A DNA stretch of 64,000 nucleotides from Soonwooa sp032062245 (GTDB lineage: Bacteria > Bacteroidota > Bacteroidia > Flavobacteriales > Weeksellaceae), in assembly GCF_032062245.1 (NCBI RefSeq), contig NZ_DAMBQF010000006.1, forward strand, positions 1 to 64,000. Reading direction: 5' to 3'. Positions 44,398 through 53,867 of this stretch are shown piece after piece. The notes under the pieces are model-generated. The model saw only the letters and a list, made by a program, of their open reading frames with translations. It had not been told where the DNA came from and searched no databases. Within the stretch, counting starts at the first letter, position 1. Each line of letters starts with the position of its first letter. A program made the translations under genes and the position numbers.

Positions 44398-46170
44398 CTA
44401 TTTTCTGTCGTACAACTTTTCATACAAATCGTTGAAAGCTTCTTTGATGGCTTTACGTTTAAGTTTAAGAGTCGGTGTTAGTAGTCCATCATCTATTGAC
44501 CATACTTTTGGTGTGAGTTCAATCTTTTTAATCTGCTCCCACTTGCCTAATTTTTTATTAAGCGTTTCCATTTCTTGCATGATTCTTTCCTTTAGTTCTG
44601 GGCTCTTTGCCATTTCTTCTAGTGTAGTACCAATGTTGAGATTTTTAATTTTAGCCCAGTTTTGCGCAAAATTAAAATCTGGTTGTACCAAAGCGGTTGG
44701 CATTTTTTCACCATCGCCAACGACCATAATTTGCTCAATGAATTTTGAAGCTTTAGCATGATTCTCGATAACTTGAGGTGCAATGAATTTTCCTCCAGAA
44801 GTTTTGAACATTTCTTTTTTTCTATCGGTGATAAATAAGAATCCATCGTCGTCAATGTGTCCAATATCGCCCGTTTTGAAATAACCATCTTCTGTGAAGG
44901 CTTCCTGCGTTTTTTCGTCGTCCTTATAATAACCGCCAAAAATAGAAGGTCCTTTTACTGTAATTTCCCCATCAGCAGCTATTTTAACATCGACATTACT
45001 TAGTGGAACGCCTACAGAGCCTAATCTCATTTTTTCGAAACTGTTAACCGAAATAACTGGTGATGTTTCTGTTAAGCCATAACCTTCCAAAACTGGGATT
45101 CCCGCAGCTTGAAACATTCTGTTTAACCTTGAAGAAAGCGCCGCAGAACCTGAAACTAATGTTATTAAATTTCCGCCCAAGCCTTCTCTCCATTTTTTGA
45201 AAACCAGTTTGTCAGCAATAATGTGCGCAAAAGATTTTGGCGCTTGTAGATTGTATTTTTCGGCAATCGAAATTGACCAAAGGAAAATTTTAGATTTAAG
45301 ACCACCAGCTGCAGTTCCTTTATTATAGATGGAATCGTAAACTTTTTCTACCAAACGCGGAACAACTGTCATATAATTTGGTTTTACTTCTTTCACGTTT
45401 TCTCCGATTTTCTCAATGCTTTCCGCATAATAAATAGAAAATCCATTATTGATGAAAATGTAATAAACCATTCTTTCGAAAATATGACAAATCGGTAAAA
45501 AACTTAATGCACGAAGGTCTTTATAATTAATGCTTTTATCTCTAGGGATTCGAGAGTCGCTTCCCAATACATTTGACACGATGTTTTGGTGTGTCAGCAT
45601 CACGCCTTTAGGACGTCCAGTTGTACCAGAAGTGTAGATTAATGTCACTACGTCATCTTCTTGTATGCCTTTTGATAAATCTTCTACCTCTTGCTGTGTC
45701 GCATCATCTTCTCCAAGATCTAATATTTCTTTCCAATTAGGTGCGCCGTCGACATCATCAAAACAAAAAACACCAGCCAAAGATGACACCTCAGGCTTTA
45801 CAACCTGCATTTTTTTGTATAAATCAACATCTGATACGAAGCAATATTTTATTTCGGCATTATTAAAAATATACACATAATCTTCCTCCGAAATGGTTGG
45901 ATATACAGGCACCGAAATAGCGCCGATTTGAGAAATCCCCAAGTCCATAATGCTCCATTCTGTACGGTTGTTGCTTGTAATTAATCCGATTTTGTCACCA
46001 GGTTTTATCCCTAGTTTTAACAGTCCTCGAGAAATTTTGTTTGCTTGGTTAATAAACTCTAAGGTGGACGTTTTTTTCCATTCCCCATTCTTTTTCGTAA
46101 CCAAAGCATCATTTTTAGGATATTGATTTAGAGCCTTATGAGCAAAATCAAACGTTCTTTTAACAGACAT
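44398..46170 (-). CDS. Long-chain acyl-CoA synthetase, copy 2
   Basis: This 590-residue paralogue of the neighbouring enzyme has the same motif series (LIYTSGTTGRPKGVMLTH, EGYGLTETSPV, GDIGHIDDDGFLFITDRKKEMFKTSGGK). The two are strongly similar throughout, so this is a tandem duplication kept with separate regulation, each copy having its own promoter region and terminator. Division by chain length or growth condition is inference. An acyl-CoA dehydrogenase gene is divergent upstream. Confidence 0.92.
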   Translation of the reverse strand: MSVKRTFDFAHKALNQYPKNDALVTKKNGEWKKTSTLEFINQANKISRGLLKLGIKPGDKIGLITSNNRTEWSIMDLGISQIGAISVPVYPTISEEDYVYIFNNAEIKYCFVSDVDLYKKMQVVKPEVSSLAGVFCFDDVDGAPNWKEILDLGEDDATQQEVEDLSKGIQEDDVVTLIYTSGTTGRPKGVMLTHQNIVSNVLGSDSRIPRDKSINYKDLRALSFLPICHIFERMVYYIFINNGFSIYYAESIEKIGENVKEVKPNYMTVVPRLVEKVYDSIYNKGTAAGGLKSKIFLWSISIAEKYNLQAPKSFAHIIADKLVFKKWREGLGGNLITLVSGSAALSSRLNRMFQAAGIPVLEGYGLTETSPVISVNSFEKMRLGSVGVPLSNVDVKIAADGEITVKGPSIFGGYYKDDEKTQEAFTEDGYFKTGDIGHIDDDGFLFITDRKKEMFKTSGGKFIAPQVIENHAKASKFIEQIMVVGDGEKMPTALVQPDFNFAQNWAKIKNLNIGTTLEEMAKSPELKERIMQEMETLNKKLGKWEQIKKIELTPKVWSIDDGLLTPTLKLKRKAIKEAFNDLYEKLYDRK

Positions 46171-46334
46171 ATCGTTAAATATTTGATAATTTTTAAATTG
46201 AATTTAATAAAAAGTAGATTTTCGTAAATATAGTTTTTTTTAACTAAATGACAAAAATGTATTTTATTCGATACATATCGTTATAATTTTCGTAAAAATC
46301 GTAAATTTACGAGCAATTAATACTAGTAATTGAT

Positions 46335-47477
46335 ATGGATTTTAATTTATCAGAAGAACAACTGATGATTCAGCAGGCAGCTAGAGATTTCGCTCAGACT
46401 GAATTACTTCCTGGTGTTATCGAAAGAGATACACATCAAAAATTCCCGACAGAACAAGTTAAGAAAATGGGAGAACTTGGTTTCCTAGGTATGATGGTTG
46501 ACCCAAAATACGGAGGAGCTGGTCTTGATAGTGTATCTTACGTTCTTGCAATGGAAGAAATTGCAAAAATTGATGCTTCTGCTGCGGTAGTAATGTCAGT
46601 TAATAACTCTTTAGTATGTGCTGGCCTAGAGAAATTTGCTAGCGAAGAGCAAAAAATGAAGTATCTAAAACCTCTTGCAAGTGGAGAAGTTATCGGAGCT
46701 TTCGCATTGTCTGAGCCAGAAGCTGGATCTGACGCAACATCTCAACGTACAACTGCAGAGGATAAAGGTGATTATTATTTATTAAACGGTACTAAAAACT
46801 GGATTACTAATGGTGGTAACGCTGCTTATTATATCGTTATTGCGCAGACAGATCCAGAGAAAAAGCATAAAGGTATCAACGCCTTCATCGTAGAGAGAGG
46901 TTGGGAAGGTTTCGAAATTGGTCCTAAAGAAGACAAATTAGGAATTAGAGGAAGTGACACTCATTCTTTACTTTTCACAGATGTTAAAGTACCAAAAGAA
47001 AACAGAATTGGCGAAGATGGTTTCGGATTCAACTTTGCAATGGCGGTTCTTAACGGTGGTAGAATTGGTATCGCGTCTCAAGCTTTAGGTATCGCTTCTG
47101 GTGCTTACGAATTGGCGCTTAAATATGCTAAAGAAAGAAAAGCTTTCGGTACAGAGATTATCAACCACCAAGCGATTGCTTTCAAATTAGCTGATATGCA
47201 CGTTAACATTACAGCGGCTAGAATGCTTTGTTTCAAAGCGGCAGTTGAGAAAGATGCTGGTAAAGATATCTCAGAAAGTGGCGCTATGGCAAAACTTTAT
47301 TCGTCTCAAGTTGCGATGGATACAACTATCGAAGCGGTACAAATACACGGCGGATATGGTTATGTTAAAGAATATCACGTAGAACGATTGATGCGTGATG
47401 CGAAGATTACACAAATCTACGAAGGTACTTCAGAAATCCAAAAGATTGTGATCTCTAGAAGTATTGCTAAGAAATAA
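46335..47477 (+). CDS. Acyl-CoA dehydrogenase
   Basis: FAD enzyme that oxidises acyl-CoA to trans-2-enoyl-CoA. The 380-residue protein has the N-terminal helical domain (FNLSEEQLMIQ), FALSEPEAGSDATS, WITNGG and the catalytic Glu in IYEGTSEIQ near the C-terminus. The sequence type resembles short-chain (butyryl) or branched-chain dehydrogenases. Proximity to the two synthetases suggests fatty-acid breakdown. Codon use is cleaner than that of its neighbours, as in highly expressed genes. Confidence 0.93.
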   Translation: MDFNLSEEQLMIQQAARDFAQTELLPGVIERDTHQKFPTEQVKKMGELGFLGMMVDPKYGGAGLDSVSYVLAMEEIAKIDASAAVVMSVNNSLVCAGLEKFASEEQKMKYLKPLASGEVIGAFALSEPEAGSDATSQRTTAEDKGDYYLLNGTKNWITNGGNAAYYIVIAQTDPEKKHKGINAFIVERGWEGFEIGPKEDKLGIRGSDTHSLLFTDVKVPKENRIGEDGFGFNFAMAVLNGGRIGIASQALGIASGAYELALKYAKERKAFGTEIINHQAIAFKLADMHVNITAARMLCFKAAVEKDAGKDISESGAMAKLYSSQVAMDTTIEAVQIHGGYGYVKEYHVERLMRDAKITQIYEGTSEIQKIVISRSIAKK

Positions 47478-47513
47478 TTTGTTGTTATCTTTATCAATTA
47501 AACATAAATTATC

Positions 47514-47879
47514 ATGAAATATTTTTGGATTTTTTTGGCGGTAGCAGTGCTTTTACTAGGTGGTTTTATTTGGTATAAATTTTATTTTGTATTTGGAGAA
47601 GGCGTTAAATCTGGTTATCTAAACTATGCTGTTAAAAAAGGAAATGTTTTCAAAACCTATGAAGGAAAGTTGATCCAAGAAGGGTTTGGTACTACCAAAG
47701 TTGGTGGTGCACTTGGAAGCAATCAGTTTGAATTTTCTATCGAAGATGAAGCTGTTTTCAAACAATTAGAACTTAATAGCGGAAAGTATTTCGATTTACA
47801 TTACAAAGAATATCATGGTAGCTTGCCGTGGCGAGGAAATACAGTGTATGTCGTTGATAAAGTTATCAGCATGAAATAA
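47514..47879 (+). CDS. Small membrane-anchored protein of unknown function
   Basis: This 121-residue protein has one N-terminal transmembrane helix (about 3-22). A soluble domain with FGEGVKSGYLNYAVKKGNVFKTYEGKLIQEGFG and HYKEYHGSLPWRGNTVYVVDKV follows. I recall similar small proteins across Flavobacteriia but no established function. It lies 36 nt after the acyl-CoA dehydrogenase and may be co-transcribed. A terminator follows. Confidence 0.75.
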   Translation: MKYFWIFLAVAVLLLGGFIWYKFYFVFGEGVKSGYLNYAVKKGNVFKTYEGKLIQEGFGTTKVGGALGSNQFEFSIEDEAVFKQLELNSGKYFDLHYKEYHGSLPWRGNTVYVVDKVISMK

Positions 47880-47883
47880 TAAA

Positions 47884-47915
47884 AAAAGTCCCTTTCAGTA
47901 ATGAAAGGGATTTTT
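47884..47915 (+). terminator. Intrinsic terminator
   Basis: CCCTTTCA-GTAA-TGAAAGGG extended by A/T pairs and followed by five T. Confidence 0.9.
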
Positions 47916-47932
47916 GTATTTTTAAACTTCGT

Positions 47933-49015
47933 ATTAAATCATTATTAATTAAATATCTAAGCCTTTTAGCTTTTGCATCGATAAGTCTATCTGCACAAAA
48001 AACTCAATTAACAGATGCGTTAGCAACTAAGTTATCCGAGATGCCTTTGAAATGCATTGAGCAAGAATATCCAAACAAGACTGCTCATATTATCAACTCT
48101 TTACAAGAAGTTAGCTTATCACCAAAAGATCTGCATCCTTCTTTTTATGGTTGTTTTGACTGGCATAGTTCTGTTCATGGACATTGGATGTTATTGAAAA
48201 TTTTAAAAGAGAAACCAAATCTTGCACAATCTTGGCGCATCACAAAGATTTTAGACAAAAGTTTCAATGCCGAATCTCTAAAAAAGGAAGCACAATATTT
48301 TACTAAATATGATCTCGCAAAAAACTTTGAACGAACCTACGGTTGGGCTTGGATCCTAAAACTTGATGAAGAATTAGCAACTTGGGATACACCACAAGCT
48401 AGGACTTGGCATCAAAATATGAAACCTCTTACAGATGAGATTTTGCGAATGTGGAAAGATTATCTTCCTAAACAAACTTATCCTAACAGAACAGGCGTTC
48501 ATCCCAATTCTGCTTTTGCAATAGGCTTTGCCATCGATTGGGCGAGAAAAATTGGCGATAAAGATTTTGAAAATCAATTGGTACAAAAGGTTAAAAATTT
48601 TTATTTAAAAGATGAAAAAACGCCTGCCTATTTAGAGCCAGATGGTTCGGACTTTTTCTCACCAAGTTTGGAGATAGCCGATCTTATGCGTCGTGTACTT
48701 TCACAAAAAGATTTTGAAAATTGGTTGGATCAATTTTATGATAAAAGAAGTCTCGAAAATATTTCTCAAATACCAATTGTAAGCGATTTGTCAGATTATC
48801 AAACGGTACATTTGGCGGGCTTGTCCTTTAGTAAAGCTTGGTGTATGAAGGGGATTTCCAGAGCTTTATCAAATAGTCATCCACTTAAAAAGCAATTTGA
48901 AGATACGGCGGAACATTTCTTAAAAAACGGAATGCCATTAATCTTTAGTAGTAATTATGGCGGTGATCACTGGTTAGCTAGTTTTGCCGTTTTTGCTATT
49001 TCAAATGTAGATTAA
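47933..49015 (+). CDS. Secreted DUF2891 protein, apparent ATT start codon
   Basis: This DUF2891 protein (360 residues from 47933) has LHPSFYGCFDWHSSVHGHWML, GWAWILKLDEEL, SDFFSPSLEIADLM and NYGGDHWLASFA, consistent with an alpha/alpha-barrel. The first in-frame ATG (48041) would cut off a clear signal peptide: upstream the frame reads KSLLIKYLSLLAFASISLSAQ and is preceded by ATT at 47933. No ATG, GTG or TTG supports that peptide. So either ATT is the start, as in infC, or an ancestral ATG was lost. A terminator ends 17 nt upstream. Confidence 0.78.
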   Translation: MKSLLIKYLSLLAFASISLSAQKTQLTDALATKLSEMPLKCIEQEYPNKTAHIINSLQEVSLSPKDLHPSFYGCFDWHSSVHGHWMLLKILKEKPNLAQSWRITKILDKSFNAESLKKEAQYFTKYDLAKNFERTYGWAWILKLDEELATWDTPQARTWHQNMKPLTDEILRMWKDYLPKQTYPNRTGVHPNSAFAIGFAIDWARKIGDKDFENQLVQKVKNFYLKDEKTPAYLEPDGSDFFSPSLEIADLMRRVLSQKDFENWLDQFYDKRSLENISQIPIVSDLSDYQTVHLAGLSFSKAWCMKGISRALSNSHPLKKQFEDTAEHFLKNGMPLIFSSNYGGDHWLASFAVFAISNVD

Positions 49016-49056
49016 TTTTATTTTTTGCTATATTATTTCTATATTTACCGAAAAAG

Positions 49057-49518
49057 ATGAAAATATTTACAACAATAGCAATTGGATTGTCTTTAATGTC
49101 ATGTAATGGCACTTCTAGCATGCATGCGCAAAAAGGTAAAACAATGCAAAAAGTAGAATATACAGAGGAGCGGAGGTTGAACAAAGATTTTGATTCAAAA
49201 GAAATTTTTGCATTATCAACAATGGATGAAGTTACAAATCTCTATAATAAACTGCAAGATCCACAATTCAAACGTTCTGCGCCTATTCCTATTATAGAAG
49301 CTGGTGAAAGTCTATTAGTTGTAAAGCCAAAGGCAAGTTCTGCAACAGATTACTCAGATATTAAAATCGAAAGTATTCAAAATGATGAAAAAAATATTAT
49401 TGTAAAATATAAAAAAATTGAAAACTGGGAATATAAGGAAGCAAAACAAACGCATCCTGTTTTAATTTTAAAAATTAAAAGTAGTCCTAAAAATTTAATT
49501 TTAGAAAAAATAAAATAA
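49057..49518 (+). CDS. Putative lipoprotein, unknown function
   Basis: This 153-residue protein has a lipoprotein signal, MKIFTTIAIGLSLMSC, with Cys16 in the lipobox. The mature part is charged and contains FALSTMDEVTNLYNKLQDP and VLILKIKSS. I do not recognise a family. It is followed after 22 nt by the reprolysin-like protease gene and may be transcribed with it. Confidence 0.72.
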   Translation: MKIFTTIAIGLSLMSCNGTSSMHAQKGKTMQKVEYTEERRLNKDFDSKEIFALSTMDEVTNLYNKLQDPQFKRSAPIPIIEAGESLLVVKPKASSATDYSDIKIESIQNDEKNIIVKYKKIENWEYKEAKQTHPVLILKIKSSPKNLILEKIK

Positions 49519-49540
49519 TATAGTCGCAAAATAAATTTTA

Positions 49541-51799
49541 ATGAAATCAAAATTATTATTGGGGTTAGGGGTAACTCTAATGTCTACTGGAGCTTTCTAC
49601 GCTCAACAAAATTCTTGGATGAACATTGCTACAAAGAATGTGTCTAATGCAAGAGAAAGATCAATTACTGTAACAGATTACAAATTAGTGAGTCTTAACA
49701 ATTCTCAGTTTGAAGCGCAGTTATCAGCTATCGGAAAAAACTCAGGGAAAACATTAATGAAGTTCCCTAATGAGCAAGGTACTACAGATACTTTTGAAGT
49801 GGTAGAATCTTCTACAATGCACCCAGATCTACAAGCAAAATATGCTGATGTTAGATCTTTCACAGGGGTTAAAGTTGGAGATCCTTTAACGAGAATTACA
49901 TTTACATACGATCCATATTTTGGATTTAATGCAAGCGTAAGAAATTCGCAAGGAATTTATTACATTGATTCTTATTCTAAAGATAATAAGATTTACATGA
50001 TGTATAATCGTAAGAATGCGTCTTCAGCACGTAATTTTAACTGTCTTTTTGATGAGCACGGCGAAAAGGAAATCCATCAAACAATGGAAAATGCTAGCCA
50101 AAGCAAAACAGTTAAAGACGGTCAAATGCGTAAGTATAGACTCGCTTTGGCTACTGCTGTAGAATACACGTCATATACAGCAAATGCAGCTGGAGTTGGT
50201 AATGGTACTGATGCTGAGAAGAAAACAGCAGTTATGGCAGCTCTTAACTTAACAGTTAATAGACTTAACGAAGTATACGGTAACGATCTATCTGTTAAAC
50301 TAGAATTAGTGCCTAATAACGATTTATTGATCTTTATCGATTCGGATAATTATAATCCATTAAGTGCATCTTCTATGCTTGGGACTAACCAAACGGCTGT
50401 TGATAACTTAATTGGAAAACCAAATTACGATATTGGTCACGTATATTTCCAAGCACAACAAGGAAATGACAATGGTGTAGCTTATCTTCGATCTGTTTGT
50501 AATAGCAATTTGAAAGCAGGTGGTGTAACGGGTTCTGCAAATCCCGTGGGCGATCCATTTGTTATTGACTTCGTAGCACACGAGATGGGGCATCAGTTTG
50601 GTGCTAACCATACACAAAATAATAACTGTAATAGAAACGATGGAACATCAATTGAGCCAGGTAGTGCTAGTACTATTATGGGGTATGCTGGTATTTGTTC
50701 GCCAAATGTTCAAAGTAATAGTGATGCTTACTTCCACTCGGTGAGTATAAGAGAGATGTACGCTCATGTTACAGGTGCAGCTAGCTGTAGTGTTAATACA
50801 CCCACAGGTAACAATGCGCCAACTGCAGATGCAGGTCCAGATAGAACGATCCCTAAAGAAACACCTTTTGTACTTAAAGGGATTGGCTCTGACCAAGATG
50901 GTGATACCATTACTTATAACTGGGAACAAATAGATACTGGTGCAGCAACAATGCCGCCAAGACCTGCGAACGCGGTAGGCCCAATGTTTAGATCAATGAC
51001 TGCGACAGTTTCTCCAGAGCGTTACTTCCCAAGATTATCAACGATTATCGAAGGTTATAATCCTAACATGAATGCCCAAGCTAATTATAGATCTTGGGAA
51101 AAACTTTCTAACGTAGCAAGATCTCTTAATTTCTCACTTTTAGTTAGAGATAACAATCCGGTTGGTGGACAGTCTGGTAGAGATGATGTTAAGTTGACGG
51201 TATCTGTTGAAGCTGGACCTTTCCTTGTAACTTCTCAAAATGCCGCAGATATCGTTTGGAATTTAGGTTCAACACAAACAATTACTTGGGATGTTGCAAA
51301 TACAAATGTTGCCCCAGTTAATACTGCCAATGTGCAGATTTTATTATCGACAGATGGTGGTTTAACCTTCCCTCATGAGTTGGTAGCGAGTACACCAAAT
51401 AATGGTACATATACATTTACAGTCCCTGGAGGATTAGGTGTAAGCGATAATGCAAGAATCATGATCAAGGCTATTGATAATGTATTCTTAAACGTTAACA
51501 AGGTTAAATTTAAAATTAACTCAGACTTAGCAACAAGTAATGTAGATGCTGCTAAAGAGGTCGTTATCCATCCGAACCCTTCGAAAAATGGTATCTTTAC
51601 CATGGAAGTTGATGCTAAAAATGTATCATACAGAGTCTTCACTGCAGAAGGTCGTCTGGTTTCATCAAAAAAAGATGTAAAATCTTCAGGTAAGAGCATG
51701 GATAAAATTGATTTATCTCAATTAGGTTCTGGAGTTTACTTCTTAAAAGTGGATTACGATGGTAAATCGACTTCTAAGAAATTAGTTATCGCTAAATAA
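49541..51799 (+). CDS. Reprolysin-like zinc metalloprotease with T9SS sorting domain
   Basis: This 752-residue secreted protease has a signal peptide (1-21), a propeptide-like region (about 22-195), and a metzincin catalytic domain (about 196-420). The zinc motif is HEMGHQFGANH (347-357), followed by a Met-turn region at STIMGYAGIC. A PKD-like segment (about 425-470, ADAGPDRTIPKETPF) and a beta domain come next. The type A sorting domain (about 675-752: VIHPNPSKNGIF to KKLVIAK) ends the protein. It is exported by T9SS and probably degrades extracellular protein. Confidence 0.92.
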   Translation: MKSKLLLGLGVTLMSTGAFYAQQNSWMNIATKNVSNARERSITVTDYKLVSLNNSQFEAQLSAIGKNSGKTLMKFPNEQGTTDTFEVVESSTMHPDLQAKYADVRSFTGVKVGDPLTRITFTYDPYFGFNASVRNSQGIYYIDSYSKDNKIYMMYNRKNASSARNFNCLFDEHGEKEIHQTMENASQSKTVKDGQMRKYRLALATAVEYTSYTANAAGVGNGTDAEKKTAVMAALNLTVNRLNEVYGNDLSVKLELVPNNDLLIFIDSDNYNPLSASSMLGTNQTAVDNLIGKPNYDIGHVYFQAQQGNDNGVAYLRSVCNSNLKAGGVTGSANPVGDPFVIDFVAHEMGHQFGANHTQNNNCNRNDGTSIEPGSASTIMGYAGICSPNVQSNSDAYFHSVSIREMYAHVTGAASCSVNTPTGNNAPTADAGPDRTIPKETPFVLKGIGSDQDGDTITYNWEQIDTGAATMPPRPANAVGPMFRSMTATVSPERYFPRLSTIIEGYNPNMNAQANYRSWEKLSNVARSLNFSLLVRDNNPVGGQSGRDDVKLTVSVEAGPFLVTSQNAADIVWNLGSTQTITWDVANTNVAPVNTANVQILLSTDGGLTFPHELVASTPNNGTYTFTVPGGLGVSDNARIMIKAIDNVFLNVNKVKFKINSDLATSNVDAAKEVVIHPNPSKNGIFTMEVDAKNVSYRVFTAEGRLVSSKKDVKSSGKSMDKIDLSQLGSGVYFLKVDYDGKSTSKKLVIAK

Positions 51800-51832
51800 T
51801 AAATAATCAATCAGGCAAAAACACATAATAAG

Positions 51833-51862
51833 AAAGCTACTCAATTTTGAGTAGCTTTTTTT
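51833..51862. terminator. Terminator between two convergent T9SS genes
   Basis: AAAGCTACTCA and TGAGTAGCTTT pair, followed by a T run on the plus strand. Confidence 0.9.
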
Positions 51863-51885
51863 TGTTTCCTTAATTTAATGAAAAG

Positions 51886-52683
51886 TTATTTTTTAATAAT
51901 CTTTCTAGAGATTACATCTTTACCAGAATAAATATTAACAAGATAGTGACCAGAAGTTAAGTTTTGGATGTTGGCTTCAGAAGCTTTTGTTTCCAAAACG
52001 ATATTTCCAGACATATCAAAAACACGAATTTTTTCGATGTTGTTAAGACCTTCAACTTTTATTAAATCAGAAGTTGGATTTGGGTAGATTTTAATACCAA
52101 TTTTGTTTGCATCAGATGTAGCAAGTTTAGCTTCCTCAATAACTTGGATATTATCTAATATCAAAACTAAAAGATCCGTACAATTATAATGTCTGAATAC
52201 AACTTGTACAGCTTGTCCCGCATATTGGCTAATGTCGACATTAACGTGTTTTGCTTCCTGCATATATCCAGCATCAAGCGTTTCTTCGAAAACAGGCGTT
52301 TCAGTTCCTGTAAAATTTGAGCTTGCCGGAATCACATAAACAGCATAATGCTCTTGAAAGTAGTCAGCATCAAAAGCGCCAATATCAAACTTTAAGGACA
52401 ATGTTTTATCTGCATTGTTTGGCAAATTAATAATAGGGCTTGTCAATGTGTTGTCGGGTGTAAAAGCTTCCATGAACCATGACCATGATGTAGCATAATA
52501 TCCAGAAAAAGCATCAACTTCTGAATTGTCAAATTCCCATTTTTCGCCATCACCGTCTCGATCTTCATTAATCCAGGAATTACGCCCAGATTCTGTTTCA
52601 AAATCTTCACTGAAAATTACAGTTTGTGAGAAACCTGCAAAGCCTACTAAAAATAAAGCTGCAAAAGATAGTTTTTTAATCAT
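51886..52683 (-). CDS. Secreted choice-of-anchor J protein with T9SS sorting domain
   Basis: This 265-residue protein starts MIKKLSFAAL with a signal peptide ending FSQ. The middle (about 22-180) matches the choice-of-anchor J/MAM-like jelly roll: FSEDFETESGRNSWIN, SYPIN-like TSPIINLPN, VVFRHYNCTDLLVLILDNIQV. The sorting domain runs from IYPNPTSDLIKV to KIIKK. The frame is open to 52722, but a promoter box lies at 52704-52711, so the ATG at 52683 is used. The binding target is unknown. Confidence 0.86.
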   Translation of the reverse strand: MIKKLSFAALFLVGFAGFSQTVIFSEDFETESGRNSWINEDRDGDGEKWEFDNSEVDAFSGYYATSWSWFMEAFTPDNTLTSPIINLPNNADKTLSLKFDIGAFDADYFQEHYAVYVIPASSNFTGTETPVFEETLDAGYMQEAKHVNVDISQYAGQAVQVVFRHYNCTDLLVLILDNIQVIEEAKLATSDANKIGIKIYPNPTSDLIKVEGLNNIEKIRVFDMSGNIVLETKASEANIQNLTSGHYLVNIYSGKDVISRKIIKK

Positions 52684-52703
52684 AAATAATATTTTAAGTT
52701 GAC

Positions 52704-52711
52704 CAAATGTA
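52704..52711 (-). promoter_or_regulatory. Promoter -7 box of the choice-of-anchor gene
   Basis: TACATTTG on the minus strand, 20 nt before the ATG at 52683. It rules out the longer start. Confidence 0.5.
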
Positions 52712-52713
52712 CT

Positions 52714-52748
52714 AAAAAACAAAACACTCGCCTAAAAGCAAGTGTTTT
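52714..52748 (-). terminator. Terminator of ychF
   Basis: AAAACACT and AGTGTTTT pair, extended past one mismatch to GC/GC. A T run follows on the minus strand. Confidence 0.8.
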
Positions 52749-52775
52749 GATAATTTATTTAAACTAAAAATTTAA

Positions 52776-53867
52776 TTAAACATTAAATCTAAAGTGCATA
52801 ATATCACCATCTTGTACGATGTATTCTTTACCTTCTACAGAAAGCTTTCCAGCCTCTTTTACTTTAGCTTCAGAACCGTAAGTCATGTAGTCGTCGTACT
52901 TGATAACTTCGGCACGGATAAAGCCTTTCTCAAAGTCTGTATGGATAACACCAGCAGCTTGTGGCGCCGTCCAACCTTTCCCGATTGTCCAAGCTCTAAC
53001 TTCCTTAACACCTGCCGTAAAGTAAGTTTGAAGTTTCAATAATGCATAGGCTTGACGAATCAATCTATTAACGCCTGGCTCTTCTAGACCTAGCTCTTCT
53101 AGGAACATTTGACGCTCTTCATAAGACTCTAGCTCGTTGATGTCAGCTTCGATTTGTGCTGCAAGAACAACAACTTCAGCGCCTTCATTTTTCGCCATTT
53201 CTTCGATTTTAGCAATCCAGTCGTTACCGTTTTTAATTGAGTTTTCGTCAACATTACAAACGTAAAGAACAGGCTTATTTGTCAACAACTGTACTTCGTC
53301 GATAATCGACTTTGTTAAATCATCCACTGGGAATTCTCTTGCGTTTTTTCCGTCCTCTACAAATTGTTGAAGCTTTTGTAAAGTTTCGTACGTCAAGATA
53401 TCTTCCTTTTTACCAGATTTGATGAATTTTTTTGCTTTGTCAACTGCTTTTCCGATTGTTTCAAGATCTTTAAGCTGAAGCTCGATATCGATAATCTCTT
53501 TGTCACGAAGTGGATCAACAGAACCTTCTACGTGGATAATATTACCATTATCAAAACATCTCAAAACATGGATAATCGCTTCACATTCGCGGATGTTAGC
53601 CAGAAATTGATTACCAAGACCTTCACCTTTGCTCGCACCCTTTACAAGTCCTGCGATGTCAACAATCTCAACAACTGCTGGCAAAACACGCTCAGGATTT
53701 ACGATTTTTTCAAGTTCGAAAAGTCGTGGATCTGGTACCGAAACCGTCCCTAAATTAGGCTCGATAGTACAGAAAGGGTAGTTCGCAGATTGCGCTTTGG
53801 CATTACTAAGACAGTTAAAAAGTGTTGATTTTCCAACGTTAGGTAGTCCTACAATTCCACATTTCAT
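52776..53867 (-). CDS. ychF: Obg-family ATPase YchF
   Basis: Universally conserved P-loop NTPase, homologue of OLA1, that prefers ATP and binds ribosomes. The 363-residue protein has G1 GLPNVGKSTLFN, G2 region SANYPFCTIEPN, G3 DIAGLVKGASKGEGLGN, a helical hairpin and a C-terminal TGS domain (FTAGVKEVRAWT, HTDFEKGFIRAEVI, YIVQDGDIMHFRFNV). Length and motifs match the family closely. It has its own promoter box (TATCTTTG, 53937-53944) and terminator. Confidence 0.97.
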   Translation of the reverse strand: MKCGIVGLPNVGKSTLFNCLSNAKAQSANYPFCTIEPNLGTVSVPDPRLFELEKIVNPERVLPAVVEIVDIAGLVKGASKGEGLGNQFLANIRECEAIIHVLRCFDNGNIIHVEGSVDPLRDKEIIDIELQLKDLETIGKAVDKAKKFIKSGKKEDILTYETLQKLQQFVEDGKNAREFPVDDLTKSIIDEVQLLTNKPVLYVCNVDENSIKNGNDWIAKIEEMAKNEGAEVVVLAAQIEADINELESYEERQMFLEELGLEEPGVNRLIRQAYALLKLQTYFTAGVKEVRAWTIGKGWTAPQAAGVIHTDFEKGFIRAEVIKYDDYMTYGSEAKVKEAGKLSVEGKEYIVQDGDIMHFRFNV

